A DNA stretch of 18,772 nt from an uncultured Eubacteriales bacterium (GCA_934700635.1 CAKUXU010000008.1:1-18772), one strand, 5' to 3'. Counted from the stretch's first letter, positions 8,500-16,554 are shown. Notes: generated from the sequence alone by a model not told the origin. Numbers and translations: made by a program.

Positions 8500-8590
8500 T
8501 GGCTGAGAAGGAGTGATTCGAACCCTAGCGCCGATCGCTCGACCTACACCCTTAGCAGGGGCGCCTCTTCAGCCACTTGAGTACTTCTCC
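8500..8590 (-). tRNA. tRNA-Ser, anticodon GCU, with stem mismatches
   Basis: This is a 91-base serine tRNA including an encoded CCA end. The acceptor 5' strand is GGAGAAG, the D stem pairs CTC with GAG, and the anticodon stem CGCCC/GGGTG encloses the loop CTGCTAA, giving anticodon GCU (codons AGC and AGU). The long serine variable arm is intact (GTCGA, loop GCGA, TCGGC). Three positions do not pair: G1-A72 at the acceptor tip, and G52-A62 and T49-C65 in the T stem. It may be weakened, decaying or corrected by other means. It lies 23 bases downstream of tRNA-Ser(UGA) and shares its promoter. Confidence 0.85.
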
Positions 8591-8613
8591 AAAACCATAT
8601 TAAATTGTTATGT

Positions 8614-8702
8614 TGGCGGAGAGAGTGGGATTCGAACCCACGGTCCCTTGCGGGATCACCAGTTTTCAAGACTGGCTCCTTAAACCACTCGGACACCTCT
8701 CC
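8614..8702 (-). tRNA. tRNA-Ser, anticodon UGA
   Basis: This is an 89-base serine tRNA with encoded GCCA end. The acceptor stem GGAGAGG/TCTCTCC pairs fully (one G-T wobble). The anticodon stem CCAGT/ACTGG encloses the loop CTTGAAA, giving anticodon UGA (UCN codons). The variable arm CCC-GCAA-GGG region is long, as in class II tRNAs, and the T arm GTGGGTTCGAATCCCAC is perfect. It is the first gene of a two-tRNA minus-strand transcript. Confidence 0.97.
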
Positions 8703-8717
8703 AAATGTATTGTAGTT

Positions 8718-8747
8718 ATTCTATCATAAGTTGTAAATGTATGTCAA
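8718..8747 (-). promoter_or_regulatory. Promoter for the tRNA-Ser pair
   Basis: On the minus strand, TTGACA (8747-8742) and TAGAAT (8723-8718) are 18 bases apart. The inferred start lies about 10 bases before the mature end of tRNA-Ser(UGA). Confidence 0.75.
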
Positions 8748-8896
8748 GAGTAAAATTTCATAAATAATGAATTTTTAATATTAAACTTTCAAAATTTTTA
8801 TTGCAAAGAAACTTGACACTGGTATATACTCAAAACAAAAAGCATAATAGTGCTTTAAAATTGAACAATAATTTATATTTTGGAGGATACTCAATA

Positions 8897-10231
8897 ATGA
8901 GAGGTATTAAGAAGTTTTTTTCTTTTATAGGGTTGACTACTATATTAACTCTTAATTTTTCTATAATATCTGCAATTAATTTTTACAAAGATAATTTAAA
9001 TTGTGATTCGGTTTATATGGTTAATTTTAATTCTGGTATGCCTGTAGTTGAAAAAAATATATCTAAAAGGAGAAGTCCTGCATCGCTCACTAAAATTATG
9101 ACTTTTATAGTAGCATATGAAAATTCCCAAAACAGAAACGACACTAAAGTTCTTATAACAAAGGAAATCCTTGATAATGTTGACCCTGAAAGCTCTGGTT
9201 CTAAGCTTAAAGAAGGAGAGTCTATATCTATTACGGATTTACTTCATTGTATGATGATATCTTCTTCGGGTTATTGCGCTCAAGCTTTAGCAAACTATAT
9301 CGGAGGAGGAGATACTCAAAAGTTTGTTTCTATGATGAATGAAAAAACATTGAGTCTTGAATGTGAAAATACTCATTTTGAAAATCCTGATGGTATATAC
9401 AATGAAAATCAGTATACAACAGCTGCTGATATGTATAAAATTACAAAATATGCTATGAGCAATCCTGAATTTTTAAATATAGTCTCGAAGAGTGAGTATA
9501 CAATGTTCGGAGATGAAAGAGATCCTGTTATAACGACTAATCATATGATCGATAAAAAAAGAGGCGGAAAATATTATTGCCCTTGGGTCAAAGGGATTAA
9601 AACAGGATATGTAAACGAAGCTGGAAGATGTCTTGTTTCTTATGCTTCGAAAGATGGTAAAACTTATGTAACAGTTGCAATGGGAGGTCCAACTAAAGAC
9701 AGTGAAGGTAATACTATTTCGGATAACATGGCAATGATTGATACTCTAGCACTTTATAATTGGGCTTATGAAAATTTAAAAAATATTACAGTTTGTGCAA
9801 GATATGAGCCTTTAGTTCAAACCGGCTTAAAATTTGTATGGGGAAAAGACAATATTTTTTTATCTTCAAATCAAGATGTAAATATTATAGTTCCAAAAGA
9901 AGCTTCAAGAGATAATATTTCTTTGAAATATAATGTACCCGAAGAAATTGAATCTCCTGTAAAAAAAGATGATCTTTTAGGCGATGCCGAAATATCCTAT
10001 GAAGGAGAAAAAATAAAATCTATACCTCTTTGTTCTTCTCAAGATTTTAAAAAAAGTTATTTACTTGTTGCATTTGATTTTTTAAGAAAAGTTTTTACAT
10101 CTAAAATTTTTATATTTTCAATATGTGCTTTCTCAGCAATTTTGATTTTATATATTTTATATGTTATAAAGTACAACATGAAAATGAAAAGAAAAAATAA
10201 AGTCATTAAATTATCAAAATTTAAAAAATAA
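8897..10231 (+). CDS. Membrane-anchored D-alanyl-D-alanine carboxypeptidase (DacF/PBP5 type)
   Basis: This family removes the terminal D-Ala from peptidoglycan stem peptides outside the membrane. From the ATG at 8897 the protein has 444 residues: a signal peptide (KKFFSFIGLTTILTL), a peptidase S11 domain, and a beta-rich C-terminal domain from about 295. A C-terminal membrane helix (about 403-425) with a basic tail follows. The catalytic SxxK is SLTK at 63-66 and the third motif KTG is at 235-237. The second motif, normally SGN, reads SSG (123-125), and no Asn is nearby. Catalysis may therefore be altered. The ATG is chosen because GGAGG at 8882-8886 precedes it; an in-frame TTG at 8801 adds 32 unlikely residues. 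A TTGACA at 8813-8818 lacks a -10 at the right distance, so the promoter is unclear. Homologues include forespore-expressed DacF. Confidence 0.9.
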   Translation: MRGIKKFFSFIGLTTILTLNFSIISAINFYKDNLNCDSVYMVNFNSGMPVVEKNISKRRSPASLTKIMTFIVAYENSQNRNDTKVLITKEILDNVDPESSGSKLKEGESISITDLLHCMMISSSGYCAQALANYIGGGDTQKFVSMMNEKTLSLECENTHFENPDGIYNENQYTTAADMYKITKYAMSNPEFLNIVSKSEYTMFGDERDPVITTNHMIDKKRGGKYYCPWVKGIKTGYVNEAGRCLVSYASKDGKTYVTVAMGGPTKDSEGNTISDNMAMIDTLALYNWAYENLKNITVCARYEPLVQTGLKFVWGKDNIFLSSNQDVNIIVPKEASRDNISLKYNVPEEIESPVKKDDLLGDAEISYEGEKIKSIPLCSSQDFKKSYLLVAFDFLRKVFTSKIFIFSICAFSAILILYILYVIKYNMKMKRKNKVIKLSKFKK

Positions 10232-10304
10232 ACAGCTTTAGAATATTATGCACTCTACCTGACATATAAATTTATTATGCAAATATAACTGGAGGGTGTA
10301 AAAA

Positions 10305-11258
10305 ATGATAGAATTTTATCCTGAGGGTAAACTAATAGATAAGCTAAACAATATTAACTTTATGGCTTCTATGGAAAACCTCGAAGAAGCATGTCGCAGT
10401 AAAAAAATAATGGAAGCAAAAGCTGTGATGTGCGATAGTGAACACAATTTAATAGTTGATCTAGGTAAAATCAAAGGTGTAATACCTCGAGAAGAAGGAG
10501 CTATCGGAATTAAAGAAGGGTCCGTTAGAGATATAGCTGTTATTTCTAAAGTAAACAGACCTGTATGTTTCGTTATTGAGGGTTTTAAAAAAGACAGTCT
10601 CGAAAACACCGTGGCCATCCTTTCAAGACGTCGTGCTCAAGAAATATGTATGCAAAATTATATTATGAATCTTAGACCGGGAGATGTAATTCCCGCAAAA
10701 GTAACTCATATGGAAAGTTTTGGAGTTTTTGCAGATATAGGATGTGGTATAGTTTCATTCCTTCCGATAGATACAATTTCTGTTTCGAGAATTTCTCATC
10801 CTAAAGAAAGATTTTCGCTTGGAATGGATATAAAAGTAATAGTAAAGTATTTTGAAGGATTGAGAGTTCATTTGACTCACAAAGAACTTTTAGGTACTTG
10901 GGAAGAAAATGCATCAATGTTTTCTATTGGAGAAACTGTGGGAGGAATTGTAAGGTCAGTTGAAGATTATGGTATCTTTGTAGAGCTTACTCCTAATCTT
11001 GCGGGACTTGCCGAACCTAAAGAAGGGGTAGAGGTAGGAGATGAAGCAAGTGTTTACATTAAAAATATAGTGCCTGAAAAAATGAAGATTAAGTTAGTTA
11101 TAATAGACACCTTCAGTCGCACAGATACTAATCAAAAAGTTAAATATTTCTACAATAAAAACCATATTGAAAACTTTCTTTATTCTCCTTCAAGCTGCTT
11201 GAAAGTTATAGAAACTGATTTTAGATCTTTTGAAAATGCATGTACTAAAGCAAGATAA
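10305..11258 (+). CDS. S1-domain RNA-binding protein
   Basis: This 317-residue cytoplasmic protein is built of three S1 (OB-fold) units. They lie at about residues 35-108, 124-195 (PGDVIPAKVTHMESFGVFADIGCGIVSF region) and 208-268 (VGGIVRSVEDYGIFVEL). Units two and three keep the typical glycine and aromatic RNA-binding positions; the first is more diverged. Such proteins are often annotated as ribosomal protein S1-like. It is shorter than the 4-6-domain S1 of proteobacteria, and whether it acts on the ribosome cannot be told. The ATG follows GGAGGGTG at 10291-10298, giving strong initiation. It lies 73 bases after the carboxypeptidase gene; no convincing promoter was found between them. A strong hairpin ends it. 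Confidence 0.88.
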   Translation: MIEFYPEGKLIDKLNNINFMASMENLEEACRSKKIMEAKAVMCDSEHNLIVDLGKIKGVIPREEGAIGIKEGSVRDIAVISKVNRPVCFVIEGFKKDSLENTVAILSRRRAQEICMQNYIMNLRPGDVIPAKVTHMESFGVFADIGCGIVSFLPIDTISVSRISHPKERFSLGMDIKVIVKYFEGLRVHLTHKELLGTWEENASMFSIGETVGGIVRSVEDYGIFVELTPNLAGLAEPKEGVEVGDEASVYIKNIVPEKMKIKLVIIDTFSRTDTNQKVKYFYNKNHIENFLYSPSSCLKVIETDFRSFENACTKAR

Positions 11259-11261
11259 AAT

Positions 11262-11290
11262 AAAGCCATACTTTTAAAAAGTATGGCTTT
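11262..11290. terminator. Bidirectional terminator between the S1 gene and ileS
   Basis: AAAGCCATACTTTT (11262-11275) pairs perfectly with its complement at 11277-11290, 14 pairs in all. The middle A/T pairs probably open to make the loop. On the minus strand the stem runs into TTTATTTTATC, so termination is clearest for ileS. On the plus strand the T-run is short. Confidence 0.85.
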
Positions 11291-11310
11291 CATAATATTT
11301 AAATTAAATT

Positions 11311-14300
11311 CTATTTTATAAATATTTCTAATTCTTCGTCATCAACAGATACTTTTTTAGAATTTCTAGGATTTTCTATTTCTTTTATTTCTGAAAGAGT
11401 TTCTTTTGCGATATCATTTGTGTAAAATTTCAGCACTTCTTCAATTTTAGAAGAATTTGTTTTAAAACCGATAGTAACTCTGTCTGAAACATCGAATCCG
11501 GATTCTTTTCTAAGGACTTGGCAATGTCTTAAAATCTCTCTGTAAATTCCTTCTGAACGTAAAAATGAAGTTATTAATGTATTTAAAGCAACGTCTATTT
11601 CAGGATCAATTACTATGTTTTCTTTTTCTTTCTTAGTTAAAGTGAAACAATTTGAAGGAACTTCACCGTATCCTGGAATGTCTATATTTTCTTTACTTGA
11701 TAATGAAGAAGCTAAAATCTTATTTTCTTCATTGCTTAAGTTGATTATTGCATTTTTGACTTTATTTGAGTCTGATTTTAATATCTTTCCTGCAACGTGG
11801 AAATTAAGAGCAATAAAGCTTTCTTTCAAGGTATCAAAATTTTCAAGATATTCTATATTTTTTACATTCAACTCTTCTTTAACGATACTTTCATACTTAG
11901 AAACACTTTTTTCAAAAGATTTTCCTATATAAAGATCGGAAAGCGGTTGTTTTACTTTAATTGATTTTTCATTTCTTAATTTAAGTGCATGAGTTACAAC
12001 AGATCTGACTTCTTTTACATCTTCAAGTATTTCAGAGTCATAATTTTCCGATATTTCAGGGAAATTCGAAAGATGAACGGATTCTTCTGAATTCTCATAT
12101 TTTTTAACCATGTTCTGCCAAATTTGTTCAGACATAAACGGAATTATCGGTGCCATAACTTGGCATATATTTTTAACAGCATAATAAAGGGTATTGTATG
12201 CATCTTGTTTATCTTTGTCTAGACTGTTTTTCCAAAATCTTCTTCTGTTTATTCTTACATACCAATTTGAAACATCGTCTATACATTGCTCAAATTCTTT
12301 AATAACATCATTTATGCTGTATTCTTCATAAGCTTTTTTTGATTTTTCTATAAAGTAATCAATGCGATTTTTGAGCCACTTATCTATTAAATTTTCAGAT
12401 TTAAGATTTTGAATTGTTGGATTGTCAATTTCTGCGTATGTCATAAAGAAAGAGTATATATTCCAAAAACCGAGAAGCTTACGTCTGGCTTCTTCTCCTA
12501 TTGAATAGCCAAACCTGACATCTCCTGCCATTGGAGCACTTGCAAATAAATATCTCGTTGCATCGGCTCCTATTTTATCGGCTGCTTCATCGAATTTTAT
12601 CATAAATCCTGTTTTTGAAAATTTTGTTCCGTCTTCGGCAACTACTTTTCCGTAAGATTGTACCTTTTCATAAGGAGCTTTTCCCGTTAAAGTTACACTC
12701 ATAAATAAGAGTGAATAAAACCAAAGTCTTACTTGCTCTTGCATTTCGGTTACCCATTCAGCCGGGAAATTTTTTTTCCACTCTGAGCGATCTTTAAAAT
12801 ATCCTAAAGTTGAAAAAGGAACTATTCCTGCATCAAGCCAAACATCTCCGATATCGGGTACTCTTGAAACTTCTTTTCCGCAATGAGGGCATTTGATTTT
12901 TATTTTGTCAATCCAAGGACGATGAAGTTCTGGTAAAGAAACATTTTTTTCTGTACTGAGCTCAAGAAGTTCTTCTTTTGAGCCTATTACAGTCAAATGG
13001 CCACATTCTTCGCAGTGATAAAAGGGAAGCGGTAAGCCATAAAATCTTTTTCTTGATATATTCCAATCACCCATGTTTGAAAGCCAGTCTTGCATTCTTT
13101 TTCCGATAAAGGCGGGTTGCCAATTAACTTTTTCGGCTGCTTTTATAAGTTGCGGGCGTATTTCGTCTGTTTTAATATACCATTCTTTAACTAGTCTAAA
13201 GAGAATATCTGTTTTGCATCTCCAGCAAACGGGATAACTGTGAGTATAATCATGGACTTTAAAAAGTTTGCCTTGAGATTTTAAATTTTCAAAAACCAAT
13301 TGCGAAACTTCCGAAGCAAGTTTTCCACTCAAAAAATCGTATTCAGATGTGAAAATTCCCATTTCATTTATAGGACATATTTCGGGCAATCCATTACGTT
13401 TTCCGAGTTCATAGTCTTCTGCACCACATCCAGGAGCGATGTGTACAACTCCGCATCCTTCACTTTCATCGACGTCTTCCCATGCAATGACTTTATGAGT
13501 AATTTCTTTTTGAACACTCAACCACGGGAAAAATGTTTCGTATTCTATTCCTAAAAGTTCTTTTCCTTTGATTATTTCAATGACCTTTTTTTCGCCGTCT
13601 ATATATTTTATTGCATTTTTCGCAAGCACTATAGGTTTTTCAAAACCTTCACATTTAACTATTGCATAATCAAGCTCTGGATTAACCGCTAAAGCTACAT
13701 TAGCCGACAAAGTCCAAGGTGTTGTTGTCCAAACTAAAATATCAAAGTCTTTGTTTTTTGTTTTTGCTATGCAGAAAACCGCTTTGTGAGTAACATCTTT
13801 GTGAGATCCTGACATTTCATGCTCCGAAAGTGAAGTTCCGCATCTAGGACACCAAGGCATTGGACGGCTTGCCCTTGCTATCCATCCTCTTTCATGACAG
13901 ACCTTTAAAAAGTGCCATATACCAGAAATATTTTCATCTGTATGAGTAAAATAAGAATTTTCCCAATCCATCCATTGACCGAGCCTTTTAGATTGAGAGA
14001 TTATAACTTTTGAAAATTTATCTATTCTCTCTATACATTTTTTCGTAAATTTATCCATTCCATAGTTTTCGATATCTTTTTTATTTTTAAAACCAAGTTC
14101 TTTTTCTACTTCAACTTCAACCCAAAGACCTTGAGTGTCAAAACCATTCCTATACAAACATGAAAAACCATTCATCGCTTTGTATTTAAGCATTATGTCT
14201 TTTATGCTTCTGCCCCAAGCATGATGAACCCCCATAGGATTGTTTGCCGTAATCGGACCATCTAAAAATCTAAATCTTTTTCCGTTTTTGTTTTTTTCTT

Positions 14301-14388
14301 TTAATTTTTCAAAACATTTATTTTTTTCCCAAAAATTTAAAATATCCTGTTCTGATTTTATAAAATCAGGCTTGTTTTCGACTGACAT
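11311..14388 (-). CDS. ileS: Isoleucyl-tRNA synthetase, variant-signature type
   Basis: This enzyme charges tRNA-Ile with isoleucine and hydrolyses mischarged valine. The 1025-residue class I enzyme has the opening signature region DGPITANNPMG followed by HHAW at 55-58, where most relatives read HIGH. The inserted editing domain has WTTTPWTL at 220-227. Metal-binding pairs are CPRC (180-183), CWRC (388-391), CEEC (459-462) and CPHC (500-503). The ATP loop KFSKT is at 589-593 instead of KMSKS. The anticodon-binding helical domain follows, including WYVRINRRRFW. This form resembles the long variant IleS seen in various Clostridia, not the zinc-finger-tailed E. coli type. ATG at 14386-14388 follows GGAGG. 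The leader is only about 45 bases, so no T-box fits. Confidence 0.94.
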   Translation of the reverse strand: MSVENKPDFIKSEQDILNFWEKNKCFEKLKEKNKNGKRFRFLDGPITANNPMGVHHAWGRSIKDIMLKYKAMNGFSCLYRNGFDTQGLWVEVEVEKELGFKNKKDIENYGMDKFTKKCIERIDKFSKVIISQSKRLGQWMDWENSYFTHTDENISGIWHFLKVCHERGWIARASRPMPWCPRCGTSLSEHEMSGSHKDVTHKAVFCIAKTKNKDFDILVWTTTPWTLSANVALAVNPELDYAIVKCEGFEKPIVLAKNAIKYIDGEKKVIEIIKGKELLGIEYETFFPWLSVQKEITHKVIAWEDVDESEGCGVVHIAPGCGAEDYELGKRNGLPEICPINEMGIFTSEYDFLSGKLASEVSQLVFENLKSQGKLFKVHDYTHSYPVCWRCKTDILFRLVKEWYIKTDEIRPQLIKAAEKVNWQPAFIGKRMQDWLSNMGDWNISRKRFYGLPLPFYHCEECGHLTVIGSKEELLELSTEKNVSLPELHRPWIDKIKIKCPHCGKEVSRVPDIGDVWLDAGIVPFSTLGYFKDRSEWKKNFPAEWVTEMQEQVRLWFYSLLFMSVTLTGKAPYEKVQSYGKVVAEDGTKFSKTGFMIKFDEAADKIGADATRYLFASAPMAGDVRFGYSIGEEARRKLLGFWNIYSFFMTYAEIDNPTIQNLKSENLIDKWLKNRIDYFIEKSKKAYEEYSINDVIKEFEQCIDDVSNWYVRINRRRFWKNSLDKDKQDAYNTLYYAVKNICQVMAPIIPFMSEQIWQNMVKKYENSEESVHLSNFPEISENYDSEILEDVKEVRSVVTHALKLRNEKSIKVKQPLSDLYIGKSFEKSVSKYESIVKEELNVKNIEYLENFDTLKESFIALNFHVAGKILKSDSNKVKNAIINLSNEENKILASSLSSKENIDIPGYGEVPSNCFTLTKKEKENIVIDPEIDVALNTLITSFLRSEGIYREILRHCQVLRKESGFDVSDRVTIGFKTNSSKIEEVLKFYTNDIAKETLSEIKEIENPRNSKKVSVDDEELEIFIK

Positions 14389-14441
14389 CTAATTAAAACC
14401 TCCAAGTAAATGATTTTATTCTTTCAAAATAATCACAGTAG

Positions 14442-14470
14442 ATTATACTACATAACATAGTTTTTGTAAA
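14442..14470 (-). promoter_or_regulatory. Sigma-A-type promoter for ileS
   Basis: On the minus strand, TTTACA (14470-14465) and a perfect TATAAT (14447-14442) are 17 bases apart. Transcription would start near 14435, leaving a short leader with no room for a tRNA-sensing T-box. Confidence 0.8.
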
Positions 14471-14576
14471 ACATATTATGGAAAACAAATTAATTTAACA
14501 TGAAAGTTAATTTTTATCAAAAATATAGAATTTACTAAATTGATTGAATACTGTGAATAAAGGTGTTACTATATTG

Positions 14577-14606
14577 TTGCCTGTAAGTTAAAATGGGCGT
14601 TATTAT
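14577..14606 (+). promoter_or_regulatory. Possible promoter for the exported AAA+ gene
   Basis: TTGCCT at 14577-14582 and TATTAT at 14601-14606 are 18 bases apart. The -35 is imperfect. The -10 lies within the second copy of an imperfect 14-base repeat (14563-14576 and 14597-14610). Confidence 0.45.
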
Positions 14607-14628
14607 ATTGAAATACAGGAGTATGTAA

Positions 14629-16209
14629 ATGGGAAAATTTAAAAATTCAAGAAAAGCAATAGCAATTTTATTAACATCGACTTCTATTTTAAGTTTTTTA
14701 CCTCAAGCTAATGCAAAATCAAATGCCAAAGATTTTTTAAATGAACATAAAGTACTTAGTTATGTACTTAAAGCTTCGGCGGCGATCGGTGGAGCCTTAA
14801 CAGTTGGTGTGGGAGGATACTATGTTACAAACACCGTACTTAACGTCATAAAGCCCGAAAGAGCACAAGAAAAAGAATTATGTAAAGAGGCACTTAAAAA
14901 GAAACAAGTTCTTCAAAAAGAACTTTTGGAAGTTTATAAAGAAAATAATGATGATGAGAAAATAACTGAAATAAATCGAAAAATAGCTGATGTTCAAAAT
15001 ACAATTAATTTGTGTAAAAGTAAAGAATCTGCTTTAGAAGTTATAAAAGGAGTACCAGTTGTAGGTGCTGCGGTAGCATGTGCCACTGTAGCTTTTAATG
15101 CCCTTGATTTAGCTGGAAGTATGTCTAAGAAAATAGTCAATATAAGTTATCTCAGATTTGCAGGTCAGCATCTTAAAACCATAAAAGATGAGGTTGTAAA
15201 ATTATTTGAACCATCCCCTAGAGAACATACGAAAGATGAAGTATTTAATAAATTCGACACTGCTTTCGAAGGAATTGAAGGTCAAGATGAAGCAATTAGA
15301 GAAATCAAAAATCATCTTTATGATATAGTTGTTGCTAAAAATCAGGCTGCCTGGAAAGGTGAAAAGTATTCTCACGGAGACGTTCTTTATTTCCATGGTC
15401 CATCAGGTGTAGGAAAATCTTTTGTTTCTAAAAAAATAGCCGAAGCACTTTATTCTAACCCAAAAGTATATACTGTAACTACTTCGGATGTTGACACCGA
15501 CAGAAAAGACAGTGTTGTAACTCAGCTTTTTGGATCTACTTCAAATATGAGTAATAATCCTTATTTCCCACCTCCTAAAAATCCAAATTCTTTAGCTAAC
15601 TTCTTGAAATCAAATCCGAATTCAATTGTTAAAATAGAAGAATACGATAAGATTTGTACACCTGCTTTAGATGAAGTTCTAAGAACGATTATGGAATGTG
15701 GTGTAGTTAATATTAACGGAGAAAAAGTTGATTGTTCAGGAATGCTTTTTATACTTACTTCTAATGAAGATAAGGTTTCTATGGAAGGATTTGAAAAATC
15801 GGATGAAAGTAAGTTAGACAAAGACAGCTTAAGCAAAGGATATACAAGAGTATGGCATGACAAATCTTTCCTTAACCGTATAAGAAAAGTAGAGTTTAAA
15901 AATTTGAATAGCGATGCATATAAAAAGATTTTGAAAAAACATTTTGAAGATATTAACAGTTACTGGTCTGATCATAAAAATGCAGGAATAAAACTAAGAA
16001 TGGACGAAAAATCAATTGATACTTTATCTTTAAAAATTGAAAAAATGAATCAAGGCGCAAGACCTATCGATTTATCTATTCTTCCTTTGATTCAAGGTGA
16101 AATAGGAAACAAAATTAAATCGGCTCCTACACTTAATTTCTATAAAGATAGAACATTTAATGTTTCGTATGATCCGGAAAAAGAGAAATTTTCAGTAGAT
16201 GCCAATTAA
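14629..16209 (+). CDS. Exported or membrane AAA+ ATPase of Clp/torsin-like type
   Basis: This 526-residue protein carries a single AAA+ module of the Clp/HSP100 branch and no protease domain. The N-terminus is a signal peptide (KAIAILLTSTSILSFLPQANA, cleavage likely after residue 29). A glycine-rich hydrophobic stretch (about 44-74), a charged coiled-coil-like segment (75-135) and a second hydrophobic stretch (138-164) follow. ATPase motifs are FEGIEGQDEAI (213-223), Walker A GPSGVGKS (257-264), a Walker B-like IVKIEE with E337-E338, sensor-1 TSN (377-379), an arginine finger in FLNRI (R417) and sensor-2 GARP (476-479). The stretch DVLYFHGPSGVGKSFV resembles the P-loop region of eukaryotic torsins. 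If both hydrophobic stretches cross the membrane, the ATPase is outside; if only one does, it is inside. AGGAG at 14617-14621 sets the ATG. Its substrate is unknown. Confidence 0.85.
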   Translation: MGKFKNSRKAIAILLTSTSILSFLPQANAKSNAKDFLNEHKVLSYVLKASAAIGGALTVGVGGYYVTNTVLNVIKPERAQEKELCKEALKKKQVLQKELLEVYKENNDDEKITEINRKIADVQNTINLCKSKESALEVIKGVPVVGAAVACATVAFNALDLAGSMSKKIVNISYLRFAGQHLKTIKDEVVKLFEPSPREHTKDEVFNKFDTAFEGIEGQDEAIREIKNHLYDIVVAKNQAAWKGEKYSHGDVLYFHGPSGVGKSFVSKKIAEALYSNPKVYTVTTSDVDTDRKDSVVTQLFGSTSNMSNNPYFPPPKNPNSLANFLKSNPNSIVKIEEYDKICTPALDEVLRTIMECGVVNINGEKVDCSGMLFILTSNEDKVSMEGFEKSDESKLDKDSLSKGYTRVWHDKSFLNRIRKVEFKNLNSDAYKKILKKHFEDINSYWSDHKNAGIKLRMDEKSIDTLSLKIEKMNQGARPIDLSILPLIQGEIGNKIKSAPTLNFYKDRTFNVSYDPEKEKFSVDAN

Positions 16210-16232
16210 ACTTATTTTATAAAACAATAATT

Positions 16233-16262
16233 AAAACCACCTGTTTAAAATAAGGTGGTTTT
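16233..16262. terminator. Bidirectional terminator between the AAA+ gene and the double-glycine array
   Basis: AAAACCACC (16233-16241) and GGTGGTTTT (16254-16262) form a perfect nine-pair stem with a 12-base loop. It is followed by TCATTTTT on the plus strand and AATTATTGTTTT on the minus strand. It ends both converging transcripts. Confidence 0.85.
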
Positions 16263-16269
16263 TCATTTT

Positions 16270-16554
16270 TCAGCCTAGAGGTATTTTATCTTCTCTTGTA
16301 TCATCTTCGTGTATTATTCTGTATAGTGTTTCACCGCTGACCTGATCTGCACTTTGAGCGAAATAGTTAGCTGCTTGTTTTGCTTCTTCCAAATCTTCGC
16401 ATCTTGACATGACTTCTCCAGTAACATCATTGATTACCTCGTATTGGTGAGTTGGCTTATAGTCTGCGTGATATATATATCCTCCACTTGTTTTTTCTAA
16501 ATCTTTGTCTTCCAACAGATATTTTTCCTCGTTCTTTTCAACTTCATTTTTCAT
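16270..16554 (-). CDS. Double-glycine leader peptide, copy A
   Basis: This is a 94-residue precursor-like protein. Leader residues 1-25 run from MKNEVEKN to DLEKTSGG, with Asp at -8, Leu at -7 and Gly-Gly at -2/-1. Only the -4 position (Thr) departs from the usual hydrophobic residue. Leaders of this form direct peptides to C39-peptidase ABC exporters, which cut after the second Gly. The predicted mature part (69 residues) starts YIYHADYKPTHQYEVIND. It is hydrophilic and has a strand-strand-helix-strand look (TGEVMSRCE, then LEEAKQAANYF, then TLYRIIHED) with one cysteine. I know no family for it. No exporter or modifying enzyme is in the window. ATG follows AGGAGGT with eight-base spacing. 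It is the last gene of the array. Confidence 0.85.
   Translation of the reverse strand: MKNEVEKNEEKYLLEDKDLEKTSGGYIYHADYKPTHQYEVINDVTGEVMSRCEDLEEAKQAANYFAQSADQVSGETLYRIIHEDDTREDKIPLG

Noticed and set aside
8813..8848. Vegetative or sigma-F promoter for the carboxypeptidase gene
   Set aside because: TTGACA at 8813 has no -10 at 16-18 bases. CATAATA at 8843-8849 with GTATA at 8822-8826 has a spacing that does not fit sigma-F or sigma-G well, so no promoter is called.
8801..8896. Extended carboxypeptidase start at TTG 8801
   Set aside because: The 32 extra residues would hide the signal peptide inside the protein. GGAGG stands correctly before the ATG at 8897.
10201..10304. Promoter for the S1-domain gene (CTGACA at 10259)
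   Set aside because: The best -10 (TATAAC at 10284) is 19 bases away and neither box is good. Read-through from the carboxypeptidase gene is as likely.
14389..14628. T-box riboswitch upstream of ileS
   Set aside because: The promoter is too near the start codon, and neither a specifier hairpin nor the conserved antiterminator bulge sequence is present.
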